Shown one piece after another: positions 1 to 8,359 of a stretch of DNA of 64,000 nt. Source of the DNA: Burkholderia ambifaria (GTDB taxonomy: Bacteria > Pseudomonadota > Gammaproteobacteria > Burkholderiales > Burkholderiaceae); contig NZ_LKPJ01000029.1 in assembly GCF_001443045.1 (NCBI RefSeq), positions 1 through 64,000 on the forward strand, written 5' to 3'. Position numbers and translations under genes: made by a program. Under the pieces are notes generated by a model. The model was not told where the DNA came from. It worked only from the letters and a program-made list of their open reading frames with translations, and made no database searches. Every line of letters begins with the position of its first letter. Position 1 is the first letter of the stretch.

Positions 1-161
1 CCGCAGCGACGACACGTCGGCGCACACGAAAGCCGCCTGATCCATTTCCATAATCGAGACGAGGACGACATGAACACGCCCACCACCCATCAAGCAGGAC
101 TCCGAATGATCATGATCGCGGCAGGCGTCGCGGCGCTGATGTCGCTGTCCGCGTGCGGCGG
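1..161 (+). repeat. Direct duplicate of 661-821
   Basis: Bases 1-161 are identical to 661-821 (offset 660). They cover the ribosome-binding region and the first 31 codons of the lipoprotein gene at 730. The copy ends at 161, where it joins inverted promoter sequence. The last seven bases (GCGGCGG, 155-161) also belong to the inverted repeat, so the junction lies inside a 7-bp microhomology. The true left extent is unknown because the window starts here. Confidence 0.95.
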
Positions 162-216
162 GCGCATCGTTGTTGTCTCCCTGATTGACCTGTCGCCGTG
201 TCGCGTATTCGCCTGA
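70..216 (+). pseudogene. Truncated second copy of the lipoprotein gene start
   Basis: ATG at 70 opens the same 31 codons as the intact gene at 730, including the signal peptide and the LSAC lipobox. After the junction at 161 the frame runs into inverted promoter sequence, adds 17 unrelated residues and stops at TGA 214-216. The 48-residue product would be a bare lipoprotein signal peptide with a short tail. It is a by-product of the rearrangement, or of an artefact, not a functional gene. Confidence 0.8.
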
Positions 217-653
217 GGCGGAACCCGGAGCGCTTGCAGGACGAATCGTTTGCATTCTTTCGTCTTGCTTGCCGATCGTGCCCGATATCACCGGATTCGT
301 GCGATCAGAGTAGGTCCGTCGGCGTGAGACGTCTTTTAATGATCGTTAAATTGAAGTAAGCGTCCGATTCATTGCCGGAGTCGGGGTAATCACACGACGC
401 ACATCGCGTCGATCGTGATTACCCCGACTCCGGCAATGAATCGGACGCTTACTTCAATTTAACGATCATTAAAAGACGTCTCACGCCGACGGACCTACTC
501 TGATCGCACGAATCCGGTGATATCGGGCACGATCGGCAAGCAAGACGAAAGAATGCAAACGATTCGTCCTGCAAGCGCTCCGGGTTCCGCCTCAGGCGAA
601 TACGCGACACGGCGACAGGTCAATCAGGGAGACAACAACGATGCGCCCGCCGC
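155..653. repeat. 239-bp perfect inverted repeat with 21-nt spacer
   Basis: The arm at 155-393 is the exact reverse complement of the arm at 415-653, separated by the 21-nt spacer 394-414. The right arm is the natural upstream region of the gene at 730 and includes an AT-rich promoter-like stretch near 452-475. Together with the direct copy at 1-161 the structure is gene start, inverted promoter, promoter, gene. No mismatch was found in the segments compared by eye. Confidence 0.95.
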
Positions 654-729
654 GCCACTTCCGCAGCGACGACACGTCGGCGCACACGAAAGCCGCCTGA
701 TCCATTTCCATAATCGAGACGAGGACGAC

Positions 730-1881
730 ATGAACACGCCCACCACCCATCAAGCAGGACTCCGAATGATCATGATCGCGGCAGGCGTCGCGGCGCTGAT
801 GTCGCTGTCCGCGTGCGGCGGCTCCGGCACGCTGAGCCAGGGCACCGGCGGCTCCGGATCGGGGTCCGGCGACACGACTGCGTCGACCGGCGGCTCGGGC
901 AACGGCGCGAGCGGCACGTCGGCCAACGGCGTCGGCCAGACGACCGCGGCATCGAGCAACATCGTGACGGCCGGCGGCGGCGCCATATCGGGTGTCGGTA
1001 CAACGATCGCGGCGCAGTCGCTGCCCGGCACGAACCCCGCGACGACGCAAGGGCTCGGCACGGTCGTGCAGGACGTCGGCGCGGCCGTCACGACGCTCGG
1101 CACCGGCCTCGGCTCGGGTCTCGGCCAGCTCGGCGCGTCGTCGAACCCGGTCGGCACGACGGTCGCGAGCACGGGGGGCGTGGTCACGAATCTCGGGCAG
1201 GCCGTCGCCGCGACGGGCGGTGTCGTGTCGAGCCTCGGCGCCAGCGGTTCGGCACTGGCGCCGCTCGCGCCCGCCACGTCGCCCGTCGGCGGTGCCGTGA
1301 CGACGCTCGGCAACACGATCGCGGGCGGTGGCGCGACGCTCGGCACACAACTGTCGAGCGGCCCGGTCGCCCAGGTGACGGGCACGGCCAGTTCCGCGAT
1401 CACGCCGATCACGACGACGGTCGGGTCGGTCACGCAGACGGTCGCGGCGAGCACGCCGCTCGGCGCACCGTTGACGAATCTCGTGACGACCGTCGGTAAC
1501 GGCGTCGCGAACGCCGGCACGACACTCGCGAATACCGGCAACAATCCGGTCACGACCGGCGTCGGCAACGTCGTGACCGCGACCGGCAACACGGTCGCGA
1601 CCGCGGGCACCGCACTGCTCGGCGGCGGCGCCGCCGCGACGAATCCGCTCGCTCCGGTGACGGGGCTCCTGTCGACCGGCGCGCTCGGCGGCACTGCGGG
1701 CGGCAGCAACCCGGCAGGCGCACTCAAGTCGGCGGTCGGTGCCATGACGGCGGCGGCCGGCACCTCGCCGGTCGGCGGCCTGACGGGCGGGACGGGCGGC
1801 ACCGGCACCGGCGTGCTGTCGAAGACCGGCGGCGGCCTGCTCGCCCCGGTGACGACGACGCTCGGCGCGCTGGCCAGGTAA
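730..1881 (+). CDS. Gly/Thr/Ala-rich predicted lipoprotein (collagen-like type)
   Basis: The 383-residue product starts with a lipoprotein signal peptide: a hydrophobic stretch at about residues 13-27, then lipobox LSAC with the cysteine near residue 29. ATG 730 was preferred to an upstream in-frame start at 517 because 517 lies in the promoter/inverted repeat and adds a non-coding-looking extension. The mature part is almost only Gly, Thr, Ala, Val, Ser, Asn and Pro, in irregular repeats such as GTTVAS, TLGN and GNTVATAG. It has no charged core and no catalytic domain. Burkholderia genomes carry similar proteins that are often labelled collagen-like triple-helix proteins, but a strict G-X-Y register is not seen here, so a repetitive surface or outer-membrane-attached protein is the safe call. 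Function unknown. Confidence 0.75.
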   Translation: MNTPTTHQAGLRMIMIAAGVAALMSLSACGGSGTLSQGTGGSGSGSGDTTASTGGSGNGASGTSANGVGQTTAASSNIVTAGGGAISGVGTTIAAQSLPGTNPATTQGLGTVVQDVGAAVTTLGTGLGSGLGQLGASSNPVGTTVASTGGVVTNLGQAVAATGGVVSSLGASGSALAPLAPATSPVGGAVTTLGNTIAGGGATLGTQLSSGPVAQVTGTASSAITPITTTVGSVTQTVAASTPLGAPLTNLVTTVGNGVANAGTTLANTGNNPVTTGVGNVVTATGNTVATAGTALLGGGAAATNPLAPVTGLLSTGALGGTAGGSNPAGALKSAVGAMTAAAGTSPVGGLTGGTGGTGTGVLSKTGGGLLAPVTTTLGALAR

Positions 1882-2139
1882 CGTCACGTCGGCCGCCCAT
1901 GCGGCGGCCCGTACCGTCGTCGACGGTCGGGCGCCGCGTTCGTTGCGGCACGCGATGGCGCCCGCCCCGCGACCGATCGCCGCGCTTTCCCCGCCATCCC
2001 GCTCTCGATCCTGCGCAGAAATCGGTCCTGAAAGGAAGACACGTTAAACTCTCACCTCGCGTGGTGCGCCGCCCGCACCCGCCATCCATCGCCAGCCGCG
2101 AGCCTCCGGGCCCGCCCCCGACCCATGGAGTGAGTGTCA

Positions 2140-3105
2140 ATGAGCGGCGGACTTCCGTTTCCCGCATCCCGCATGTCGTTCCCGTCTTCGACGGTCTTTC
2201 TGGTGCTCGCAGCCGCCGCGCTGCTGTCCGGCTGCGGGCTGCTGCCGACCCAGAATCCGCCCGCGCCGATCAGCGAGGCGCTCGTCGAGCCGATCGAGGA
2301 AGCCGCCGGCGAACCGCTGACGATGCCGCCCGTGCCGCCGCCCGTGCAGCCGGAAGAACCGGAAGCACCGAAAAAACCGCACCGCGAAGTGACGCGGCCG
2401 AAGCCGGTGCAGCGCACCGAATCGCCGACGCCGACGCCTCCGCCGCCGGCCCCGCTCGTCGCGACCCGCACGCTCGACCGTACGCAGATCCATGCACTGC
2501 TCGACAGCGAAGTCGCGCGCCGCAACGGCAAGGTCATCGGCCGCGCGGTCGACATGGTGGCCGACGCGAACGGCAAGCCGCGCGAAATGATCGTCAACCT
2601 TCAGGGCTTCATGGGTGTCGGCGACCGCAAGGTCATCTTCCCGTGGAACGTATTCCGCTTCACGCCGGGCGGCAAGCAGGAGCCCATCGTGCTCGACGTG
2701 CCGTCGGGCGAACTGCCGCCTGCCGCAAGGCCCAAGGCCGTGCCGCTGTCCGGTTCGGCCGCGGCGTCACCCGCAACGCGACTGCCGATGCTCGACAGCG
2801 ACGTCGAGCGCCCGAACGGCGCGAAGATCGGCCGCGTCGTCGACGTGCTGATCGACCGCGCCGCGCAACCGCAGGCCGTCGTGCTCGACCTCGGCGGGCT
2901 CGTCAATACCGACCGCCGCTCGATCGCCGCGAGCTGGGGCGCGCTGCGCTTCGTCACGCGCGACAAGGCGCTGCATCCGCAGCTCGACCTGAACGATGCG
3001 CAGATCAAGGCGTCGCCGCCCTACGCGGCCGACAAGCCGATCGTCGCGGTCTCACCGCCTGCCACCGCCGCCGCGCCGGCTTCGTCTGCGAGTGCCGCCC
3101 GATGA
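2140..3105 (+). CDS. Predicted lipoprotein with two PRC-barrel-like repeats
   Basis: This is a 321-residue lipoprotein with a signal peptide ending in lipobox LLSGC. A Pro/Glu-rich linker follows at about residues 45-110. Two related segments then follow (about 120-185 and 205-275), each starting with LLDSEV/MLDSDV, continuing R-NG-K-IG-VVD and ending in W-x-x-(L/F)RF. That pattern resembles PRC-barrel domains, which act in envelope or RNA-associated proteins. ATG 2140 is preferred over the GTG two codons upstream because GGAG at 2127-2130 sits nine bases before it. The stop overlaps the ATG of the MFS gene by four bases (ATGA), so the two are probably translationally coupled. The role is not known. 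Confidence 0.7.
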   Translation: MSGGLPFPASRMSFPSSTVFLVLAAAALLSGCGLLPTQNPPAPISEALVEPIEEAAGEPLTMPPVPPPVQPEEPEAPKKPHREVTRPKPVQRTESPTPTPPPPAPLVATRTLDRTQIHALLDSEVARRNGKVIGRAVDMVADANGKPREMIVNLQGFMGVGDRKVIFPWNVFRFTPGGKQEPIVLDVPSGELPPAARPKAVPLSGSAAASPATRLPMLDSDVERPNGAKIGRVVDVLIDRAAQPQAVVLDLGGLVNTDRRSIAASWGALRFVTRDKALHPQLDLNDAQIKASPPYAADKPIVAVSPPATAAAPASSASAAR

Positions 3106-4361
3106 CGATCAAGCATTCCGTCAGCGTTCGCAGTCTCCGGGCTCTCGACTGGCTCAACTTCTTCGTTGCAAACGTTCAAACCGGGTTCGGTCCGTTCATC
3201 GCGTCCTACCTCGCGTCGCACAAGTGGACGCAGGGCGAGATCGGCATGGTGCTGTCGATCGGCACGATCAGCGCGATGGTCAGCCAGGTGCCGGGCGGCG
3301 CCGCCGTCGACGCGCTGAAGAACAAGAAAGGCGCGGCCGCATGGGCGATCGCGGCCATCATCCTGTCCGCGGTGCTGCTCGCGTCGAGCCCGACGATCGT
3401 GCCGGTGATCGCGGCCGAAGTGTTCCACGGCTTCGCGAGCTGCATGCTCGTGCCGGCGATGGCCGCGATCTCGTTCTCGCTGGTCGGCCGCGCGGATCTC
3501 GGCGACCGGCTCGGCCGCAACGCGCGCTGGGCCTCGATCGGCAGCGCAGTTGCGGCGGGCCTGATGGGGCTCACCGGCGAGTATTTCTCCGCGCGGGCGG
3601 TGTTCTGGCTGACCGCGGTGCTGGCGTTGCCCGCGCTGTTCGCGCTCGCGATGATCCAGCCGACGCACGAGGTGATCCCGCATTCGTCGAAGCCCGACGA
3701 CCACGACGAAGGCGAGGAACGCGAGACGCTGCTCGAGTTGCTGCGCGATCGCCGGATGCTGATCTTCGCGGCATGCGTCGTGCTGTTCCACCTGTCGAAC
3801 GCGGCGATGCTCAACCTCGCGGCCGGCGAAGTGACGGCCGGGATGGGCGAGAACGTGCAGCTCGTGATCGCCGCGTGCATCATCGTGCCGCAGGCGATCG
3901 TCGCGATGCTGTCGCCGTGGGTCGGCCGCTCCGCGCAACGCTGGGGACGCCGGCCGATCCTGCTGCTCGGCTTCTCGGCGCTGCCGGTGCGCGCGTTGCT
4001 GTTCGCCGGCGTGAGCAGCCCGTACCTGCTCGTGCCGGTGCAGATGCTCGACGGCATCAGCGCGGCCGTGTTCGGCGTGATGCTGCCGCTGATCGCGGCC
4101 GACGTCGCGGGCGGCAAGGGCCGCTACAACCTGTGCATCGGGCTGTTCGGTCTCGCGGCCGGGATCGGCGCGACGCTCAGCACGGCCGTGGCCGGGTATG
4201 TCGCCGATCATTTCGGCAACGCGATCAGCTTCTTCGGGCTCGCCGCGGCCGGCACGCTCGCGGTGCTGCTGGTCTGGCTCGCGATGCCCGAGACGCGCGT
4301 CGAGAACGGCGACGCGACCGCCGGCGAGCCGGCCGCCGCATCGTCCGAACAGGCGCACTGA
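3102..4361 (+). CDS. MFS transporter
   Basis: A 419-residue inner-membrane protein with about twelve hydrophobic segments. The MFS-type cytoplasmic loop between TM2 and TM3 reads GGAAVDALKNKK, and a charged central loop of Asp/Glu/His residues lies at about 185-205 between the two six-helix halves. The second half carries the matching loop GRSAQRWGRR. The substrate cannot be read from sequence. The gene overlaps the preceding lipoprotein gene by four bases and is followed after 30 bases by the FUSC gene, so the three probably form one operon. A longer open frame reaching back to 1899 is only open-frame noise over the preceding gene. Confidence 0.85.
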   Translation: MTIKHSVSVRSLRALDWLNFFVANVQTGFGPFIASYLASHKWTQGEIGMVLSIGTISAMVSQVPGGAAVDALKNKKGAAAWAIAAIILSAVLLASSPTIVPVIAAEVFHGFASCMLVPAMAAISFSLVGRADLGDRLGRNARWASIGSAVAAGLMGLTGEYFSARAVFWLTAVLALPALFALAMIQPTHEVIPHSSKPDDHDEGEERETLLELLRDRRMLIFAACVVLFHLSNAAMLNLAAGEVTAGMGENVQLVIAACIIVPQAIVAMLSPWVGRSAQRWGRRPILLLGFSALPVRALLFAGVSSPYLLVPVQMLDGISAAVFGVMLPLIAADVAGGKGRYNLCIGLFGLAAGIGATLSTAVAGYVADHFGNAISFFGLAAAGTLAVLLVWLAMPETRVENGDATAGEPAAASSEQAH

Positions 4362-4391
4362 CGCGTCGCCCCCGCTTCCTGGCACGACACG

Positions 4392-4964
4392 ATGGATACG
4401 ATCAGGACACTCAACGAAGCCCGCCAGCAGATCCAGCAGTCGATTTTCGACCTGTTCAAGGGGCTGACCTTCGGCGAACGGCTCACGCAAGGCGCGCTGA
4501 TGGCGCTGCAGGCCGTCTGCGGCGCGTGCCTCGCATACGCGATCGGCCGCGCGCTCCACACCGAGCAGGCCGTGTGGGCGGCGATCACCGCGATCGCCGT
4601 CACGCAGCACAATTACTCGGACACGATGTCGCTGTCGCGCGACCAGTTCATCGGCGCGATGATCGGCGGCCTGGTCGGCTTCGCGGGCGCGGCACTCGGC
4701 GGCGACCGCCTCGTCGCCTATGCGCTTGCGGTCGCGATCACGGTCGTCAGTTGCTGGTGCCTGAACGTCGGCAGCGCGGCACGGCTCGGCGGCGTGACCG
4801 CGACGATCGTGCTGCTGTTCCCCGGCAACGGCCCGCTATGGGACATTCCGCTGATGCGGCTCGGGGAAGTCGCGCTCGGCACCGTCTGTGCGCTGGCCGT
4901 GTGCTGGGCGATGTCGCGAATCGAGCGGCGCTGGTTCCGCCGGGCGGCGGACAAGGGCAACTGA
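4392..4964 (+). CDS. FUSC-family inner-membrane protein
   Basis: A 190-residue protein with a short amphipathic start and about five to six hydrophobic segments. The motif EQAVWAAITAIAVTQ near residues 57-71 and the later GVTATIVLLFP are typical of the fusaric-acid-resistance/aromatic-acid-exporter (FUSC) transmembrane domain. It is a single-domain short version, much smaller than AaeB-type exporters of about 650 residues. It lies 30 bases downstream of the MFS gene in the same orientation. Substrate and need for partners are unknown. Confidence 0.75.
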   Translation: MDTIRTLNEARQQIQQSIFDLFKGLTFGERLTQGALMALQAVCGACLAYAIGRALHTEQAVWAAITAIAVTQHNYSDTMSLSRDQFIGAMIGGLVGFAGAALGGDRLVAYALAVAITVVSCWCLNVGSAARLGGVTATIVLLFPGNGPLWDIPLMRLGEVALGTVCALAVCWAMSRIERRWFRRAADKGN

Positions 4965-5022
4965 CGCGGCTGCCGGGACGCACGCCCCGGCAGCCGGATG
5001 AATCGATGATCGGTGGGAAACG

Positions 5023-5403
5023 TTACGGGCCGACCCGCAGCACGATGCCCGAACCGATCTGCACGAGCAGATAGTCGCCGCCGACGCCGACCCAGTGATA
5101 GCCGCGCGGCGGCGGGCTCAGGTGGTAGCCGCGCCAGTCGTCGACGACGTACTGGCGATCGCGGAATTCGTTCGGAATCCGGTCGCCCTTGTGCCAGTCG
5201 CGGCGCGGCTGGTCGGCCCAGCGCGGCGGCACGTCGTCTTCGTGGCGCATCTGGCCCGGTGGCATGTGCTTCGGGCCGTGGCCGCGCTGCATGCCGTGGT
5301 TCCCGTGGTTGTCGTAGTTACCGTGATCCTGCGCCATCGCGGCCGGCGCGGCGAAACCCGCCGCGACCAGCGCGGCCAGCATCATCCCGTGCATCCTCTT
5401 CAT
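5023..5403 (-). CDS. RcnB-family periplasmic protein
   Basis: A 126-residue product with a cleavable signal peptide ending AMAQD near residue 25. A His/Gly/Asn-rich segment (about 26-60) could bind metal. The C-terminal RcnB signature is DDWRGYHLSPPPRGYHW followed by GGDYLLVQIGSGIV. RcnB proteins help nickel/cobalt homeostasis in the periplasm in enterobacteria; many beta-proteobacterial members are uncharacterised. ATG at 5403 is preceded on the minus strand by GGAGGGAAGG. No rcnA-type exporter gene is adjacent, so a nickel/cobalt role here is only family-based. Confidence 0.8.
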   Translation of the reverse strand: MKRMHGMMLAALVAAGFAAPAAMAQDHGNYDNHGNHGMQRGHGPKHMPPGQMRHEDDVPPRWADQPRRDWHKGDRIPNEFRDRQYVVDDWRGYHLSPPPRGYHWVGVGGDYLLVQIGSGIVLRVGP

Positions 5404-5486
5404 TGTCCTTCCCTCCGTGTTGTCACGTCGAACCGGAAACAATCGGACCTGCACGGTCAAGACTAGCACACCGGCGTGAGCCGCCG

Positions 5487-7268
5487 TCACGCCGCCTGCT
5501 GCTGGTACTGGATCCGGTGGAGGTGCGCGTACAGCCCGCCGTGGCGCAGCAGTTCGTCGTGGCTGCCCTCTTCGACGATCTTGCCGGCTTCGAGCACGAG
5601 GATCCGATCCGCACGCTCGATCGTCGACAGCCGGTGCGCGATCACGAGCGTCGTGCGCCCTTCCATCAGCCGCTCGAGCGCGGCCTGCACGTGGCGCTCG
5701 GATTCCGAATCGAGCGCCGAGGTCGCCTCGTCGAGGATCAGGATCGGCGCGTCCTTGTAGATCGCGCGCGCGATCGCGAGCCGCTGCCGCTGGCCGCCCG
5801 ACAGGCGCATCCCGTTGCCGCCGACCAGCGTATCGAGCCCGTCGGGCATCGCGGCGACCGCGTCGGCGAGGTTCGCGGCCTCGAGTGCCGCCTGCACGCG
5901 TGCGCGGTCGGGCGTCTGGCCGTACGCGACGTTCGCGGCGATCGTGTCGTTGAACAGCACGACGTCCTGGCTGACCATCGCCATCTGGCCGCGCAGCGCG
6001 TGGATGTCGTAGTCGGCCACCGGCACGCCGTCGACCAGGATCGCGCCGTCCGTCGGGTCGAAGAAGCGCGGCAGCAGGTTCACGAGGGTCGTCTTGCCGC
6101 TGCCCGACGGCCCCGCGAGCGCGATCATCTCGCCCGGCGCGACCTTGAACGAAATGCGGTCGAGCGTCGGCCGCTCGGATGCGCCGTAATCGAACGACAC
6201 GTTGCGGAATTCGATCTCGCCGCGCGCGTGCGGCAGCGCGCGGCCGCCGCCTTGCGGCTCGGCCGGCTCGTCGATCAGCCCGAAGATAAGCTCGGCGGCC
6301 GTCATCCCGCGCTGCAGCGGCTGGTTGACGTCGATCAGGTGCTTGAGCGGCGAAATCACCAGCAGCATCGACGTGACGAACGCGACGAAGCCGCCGACCG
6401 TCGTCTGGTCGTTGGTCGACTGCACGACCGCGATCGTGATCACGACTGCGAGCGCGATCGACGCGAGGAACTGCGTCAGCGGCTGCGCGAGCCCGCCCGA
6501 GATCGTCATGCGCATCGCGTAGCCGCGCAGGCGCTTGCTCATCGTCGTGAAGCGGTCCATCTCGTACGTCTCGCCGTTGTGCACCTTGACGACCTTGTAG
6601 CCGCCGACCGTCTCCTCGACGATGTACGACAGCTCGTTGGTCAGCGTCTGGTGCTCGCGGTTCAGGCGGCGCAGGCGGCGGTTGATCTTGCTGACGAGCC
6701 AGCCGATGCCCGGCAGGATCACCGCGACGATCAGCGTGAGCCGCCAGTTCAGGTAGAACAGGTAGCCGAGCAGGAACATCACGGTCAGCGAGTCGCGCAC
6801 GAGCGTGACCATCACGCCGGTCAGCACCGACAGGATCTGGTTGACCTCGAACACGATCGCGTTGATCACGGTGCTCGCGGTCTCGCGCTGGAAGAACGAC
6901 GCACCCGTGTGCAGCATCCGCTGGAACATCTCGAGCCGCAATTGCAGCAGGATGCGGTTCGACACGTAGTTGAGCAGGTAATTCGACGCGTACTGCGACA
7001 CGCCGCGCACGAGTGCAAGGCCGATCACGGCCATCGGCACGTACCATTTCGCGCGGTCGCTGCCGTGCGAGCCGAAGCCGTGGTCGAGCAGCGGCTTGAG
7101 CAGCGCCGGAATCCCGGCTTCCGTGGCCGCGACGACGCCCATCGTCATCACGGCGAGCAGCACGATGCCGATCAGCGGCCGGATGTACGGCCACAGGCGC
7201 TTGAGGACCGTGACCGGCGACGTACCGGTGCCGTCCATCGGTTTGCGAAGAGTGTTCTGGGTTTCCAA
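5487..7268 (-). CDS. msbA: Lipid A export ABC transporter MsbA
   Basis: A 593-residue half-transporter that flips lipid A-core across the inner membrane. The N-terminal six-helix ABC transmembrane domain (about residues 25-330) is followed by the nucleotide-binding domain. Walker [10 protein letters not shown] lies at about 386-394, signature LSGGQ at about 489-493, Walker B ILILDEA at about 509-515, and the H-loop AHRLST follows. The proposed start is TTG at 7268, with AAGGA five bases upstream on the minus strand; it gives the N-terminus (M)ETQNTLRKP. The next in-frame ATG is ten codons later. Divergent LPS-core genes start at 7462, which fits the role. Confidence 0.92.
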   Translation of the reverse strand: METQNTLRKPMDGTGTSPVTVLKRLWPYIRPLIGIVLLAVMTMGVVAATEAGIPALLKPLLDHGFGSHGSDRAKWYVPMAVIGLALVRGVSQYASNYLLNYVSNRILLQLRLEMFQRMLHTGASFFQRETASTVINAIVFEVNQILSVLTGVMVTLVRDSLTVMFLLGYLFYLNWRLTLIVAVILPGIGWLVSKINRRLRRLNREHQTLTNELSYIVEETVGGYKVVKVHNGETYEMDRFTTMSKRLRGYAMRMTISGGLAQPLTQFLASIALAVVITIAVVQSTNDQTTVGGFVAFVTSMLLVISPLKHLIDVNQPLQRGMTAAELIFGLIDEPAEPQGGGRALPHARGEIEFRNVSFDYGASERPTLDRISFKVAPGEMIALAGPSGSGKTTLVNLLPRFFDPTDGAILVDGVPVADYDIHALRGQMAMVSQDVVLFNDTIAANVAYGQTPDRARVQAALEAANLADAVAAMPDGLDTLVGGNGMRLSGGQRQRLAIARAIYKDAPILILDEATSALDSESERHVQAALERLMEGRTTLVIAHRLSTIERADRILVLEAGKIVEEGSHDELLRHGGLYAHLHRIQYQQQAA

Positions 7269-7355
7269 GGCAATCCTTCTTGAGCCGCGACGCGGCGCCC
7301 GGGGCATGGCTGCCCGGGATTCACCCCGTCCGGCGGGTGCCGAAAAAGGCCCAAC

Positions 7356-7361
7356 ATTATA
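7356..7361 (-). promoter_or_regulatory. -10 box (TATAAT) for msbA
   Basis: The minus strand reads a perfect TATAAT here, about 88 bases upstream of the TTG start at 7268. No good -35 match was found at the usual distance. The leader it predicts contains GC-rich inverted sequence around 7300-7345. Confidence 0.5.
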
Positions 7362-7419
7362 GCTGCACCGCCCCCGCCGGCACGGCCGCTGCCGAAGCGG
7401 CCGCTGGCCGGCGCGCGGG

Positions 7420-7425
7420 TATACT
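7420..7425 (+). promoter_or_regulatory. -10 box (TATACT) for the waaE-like gene
   Basis: GGTATACTG lies 37 bases upstream of the ATG at 7462, in the 193-bp divergent region with msbA. Similar boxes precede the next two LPS genes: TACAAT at 8270-8275 and TATACT at 9244-9249. Confidence 0.45.
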
Positions 7426-7461
7426 GCCGCTCACCGTTTTCTCCGCCTTTTCGACGATTTC

Positions 7462-8214
7462 ATGGCAGAACCCACCCTCGGCGTCGCCCTCATCGCCCTC
7501 AACGCGGCCGCGCGGCTCGCGCAGTGCCTCGACGCGCTGACCTTCGCCGACGACGTCGTCGTGATCGACGGCGGCAGCACCGACGATACCGTCGCGATTG
7601 CCCGCGCGCACGGCGCCCGCGTGATCGTCGAGCGCGACTGGCCTGGCTTCGGTCCGCAGAAGAACCGCGCGCTCGACGCGCTCGACACCGACTGGATCCT
7701 GTCGCTCGACACCGACGAGGTGGTCAGCCCGGAGCTCGCGCAATCGATCCGCGCAGCCATCCGCGCGCCGGGCGCACAGGTCTACGCGCTCGACCGGCTG
7801 TCGAGCTTCTGCGGCCAGTGGATCCGCCACAGCGGCTGGTATCCGGACTGGGTGCCGCGCCTGTTCCGGCGAGGCACCGCCCGCTTCTCCGACGATCTGG
7901 TGCACGAACGGCTCGTGTTCGACACGCCCGCGCAGCGGCTGCCGGGCAAGCTGATGCACTATTCGTACGAGGATTTCGAGACCGTCGTGCGCAAGCTCGA
8001 TGCGTATTCGACGGCCGGCGCGCGCCAGCGCCGCGCGGCCGGCCAGCGCGGCGGCTTCGGCAAGGCGCTCGCGCGCGGCGCGTGGGCGTTCGTGCGGACC
8101 TACGTGCTGCGACGCGGGTTTCTCGACGGCCGGGCGGGCTTCATGATCGCCGTGTTCAACGCGGAAACGGTGTACTACCGGTTCCTGAAGCTCGGCCACG
8201 AAGCGGCCCGCTGA
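7462..8214 (+). CDS. waaE: Family-2 glycosyltransferase, WaaE/KdtX-like (LPS core)
   Basis: A 250-residue GT-A enzyme. The N-terminal nucleotide-sugar fold has VVVIDGGSTDDT (about residues 33-44), and the LSLDTDEVV segment (about 77-85) carries the DxD-type metal site. The C-terminal end RRGFLDGRAGFMIAVFNAE is typical of WaaE/KdtX/LgtF core glucosyltransferases, which add glucose to the first heptose of the LPS inner core. It stands divergent from msbA and upstream of two more LPS genes. The symbol rests on family resemblance and context; the exact sugar and linkage are not shown by sequence. Confidence 0.75.
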   Translation: MAEPTLGVALIALNAAARLAQCLDALTFADDVVVIDGGSTDDTVAIARAHGARVIVERDWPGFGPQKNRALDALDTDWILSLDTDEVVSPELAQSIRAAIRAPGAQVYALDRLSSFCGQWIRHSGWYPDWVPRLFRRGTARFSDDLVHERLVFDTPAQRLPGKLMHYSYEDFETVVRKLDAYSTAGARQRRAAGQRGGFGKALARGAWAFVRTYVLRRGFLDGRAGFMIAVFNAETVYYRFLKLGHEAAR

Positions 8215-8359
8215 GCGCCCCCCGCGCAGCCCTCGCCCTGACGCCGCCGGCATGCGGCCGGCCCGGCGTTACAATGCCGGGCTGCCCGCGTGGCATGCGC
8301 GCCCGAGCGCGGCGCCGCGCCCCGCGCCGCCGACACGACGACCACCGAATCCGACCGCC

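Noticed and set aside
592-1887. Long minus-strand open frame opposite the lipoprotein gene
   Set aside because: Arg/Ala/Gly-rich composition and exact opposition to a gene with signal peptide and lipobox; typical high-GC shadow frame.
1899-3101. Upstream extension of the MFS gene
   Set aside because: It overlaps the PRC-barrel lipoprotein gene in another frame and is Arg-rich; ATG 3102 with the ATGA overlap is the natural start.
5013-7283. Long plus-strand open frame across msbA
   Set aside because: Composition is Arg/His/Asp-rich without motifs, while the minus strand encodes complete MsbA and RcnB proteins.
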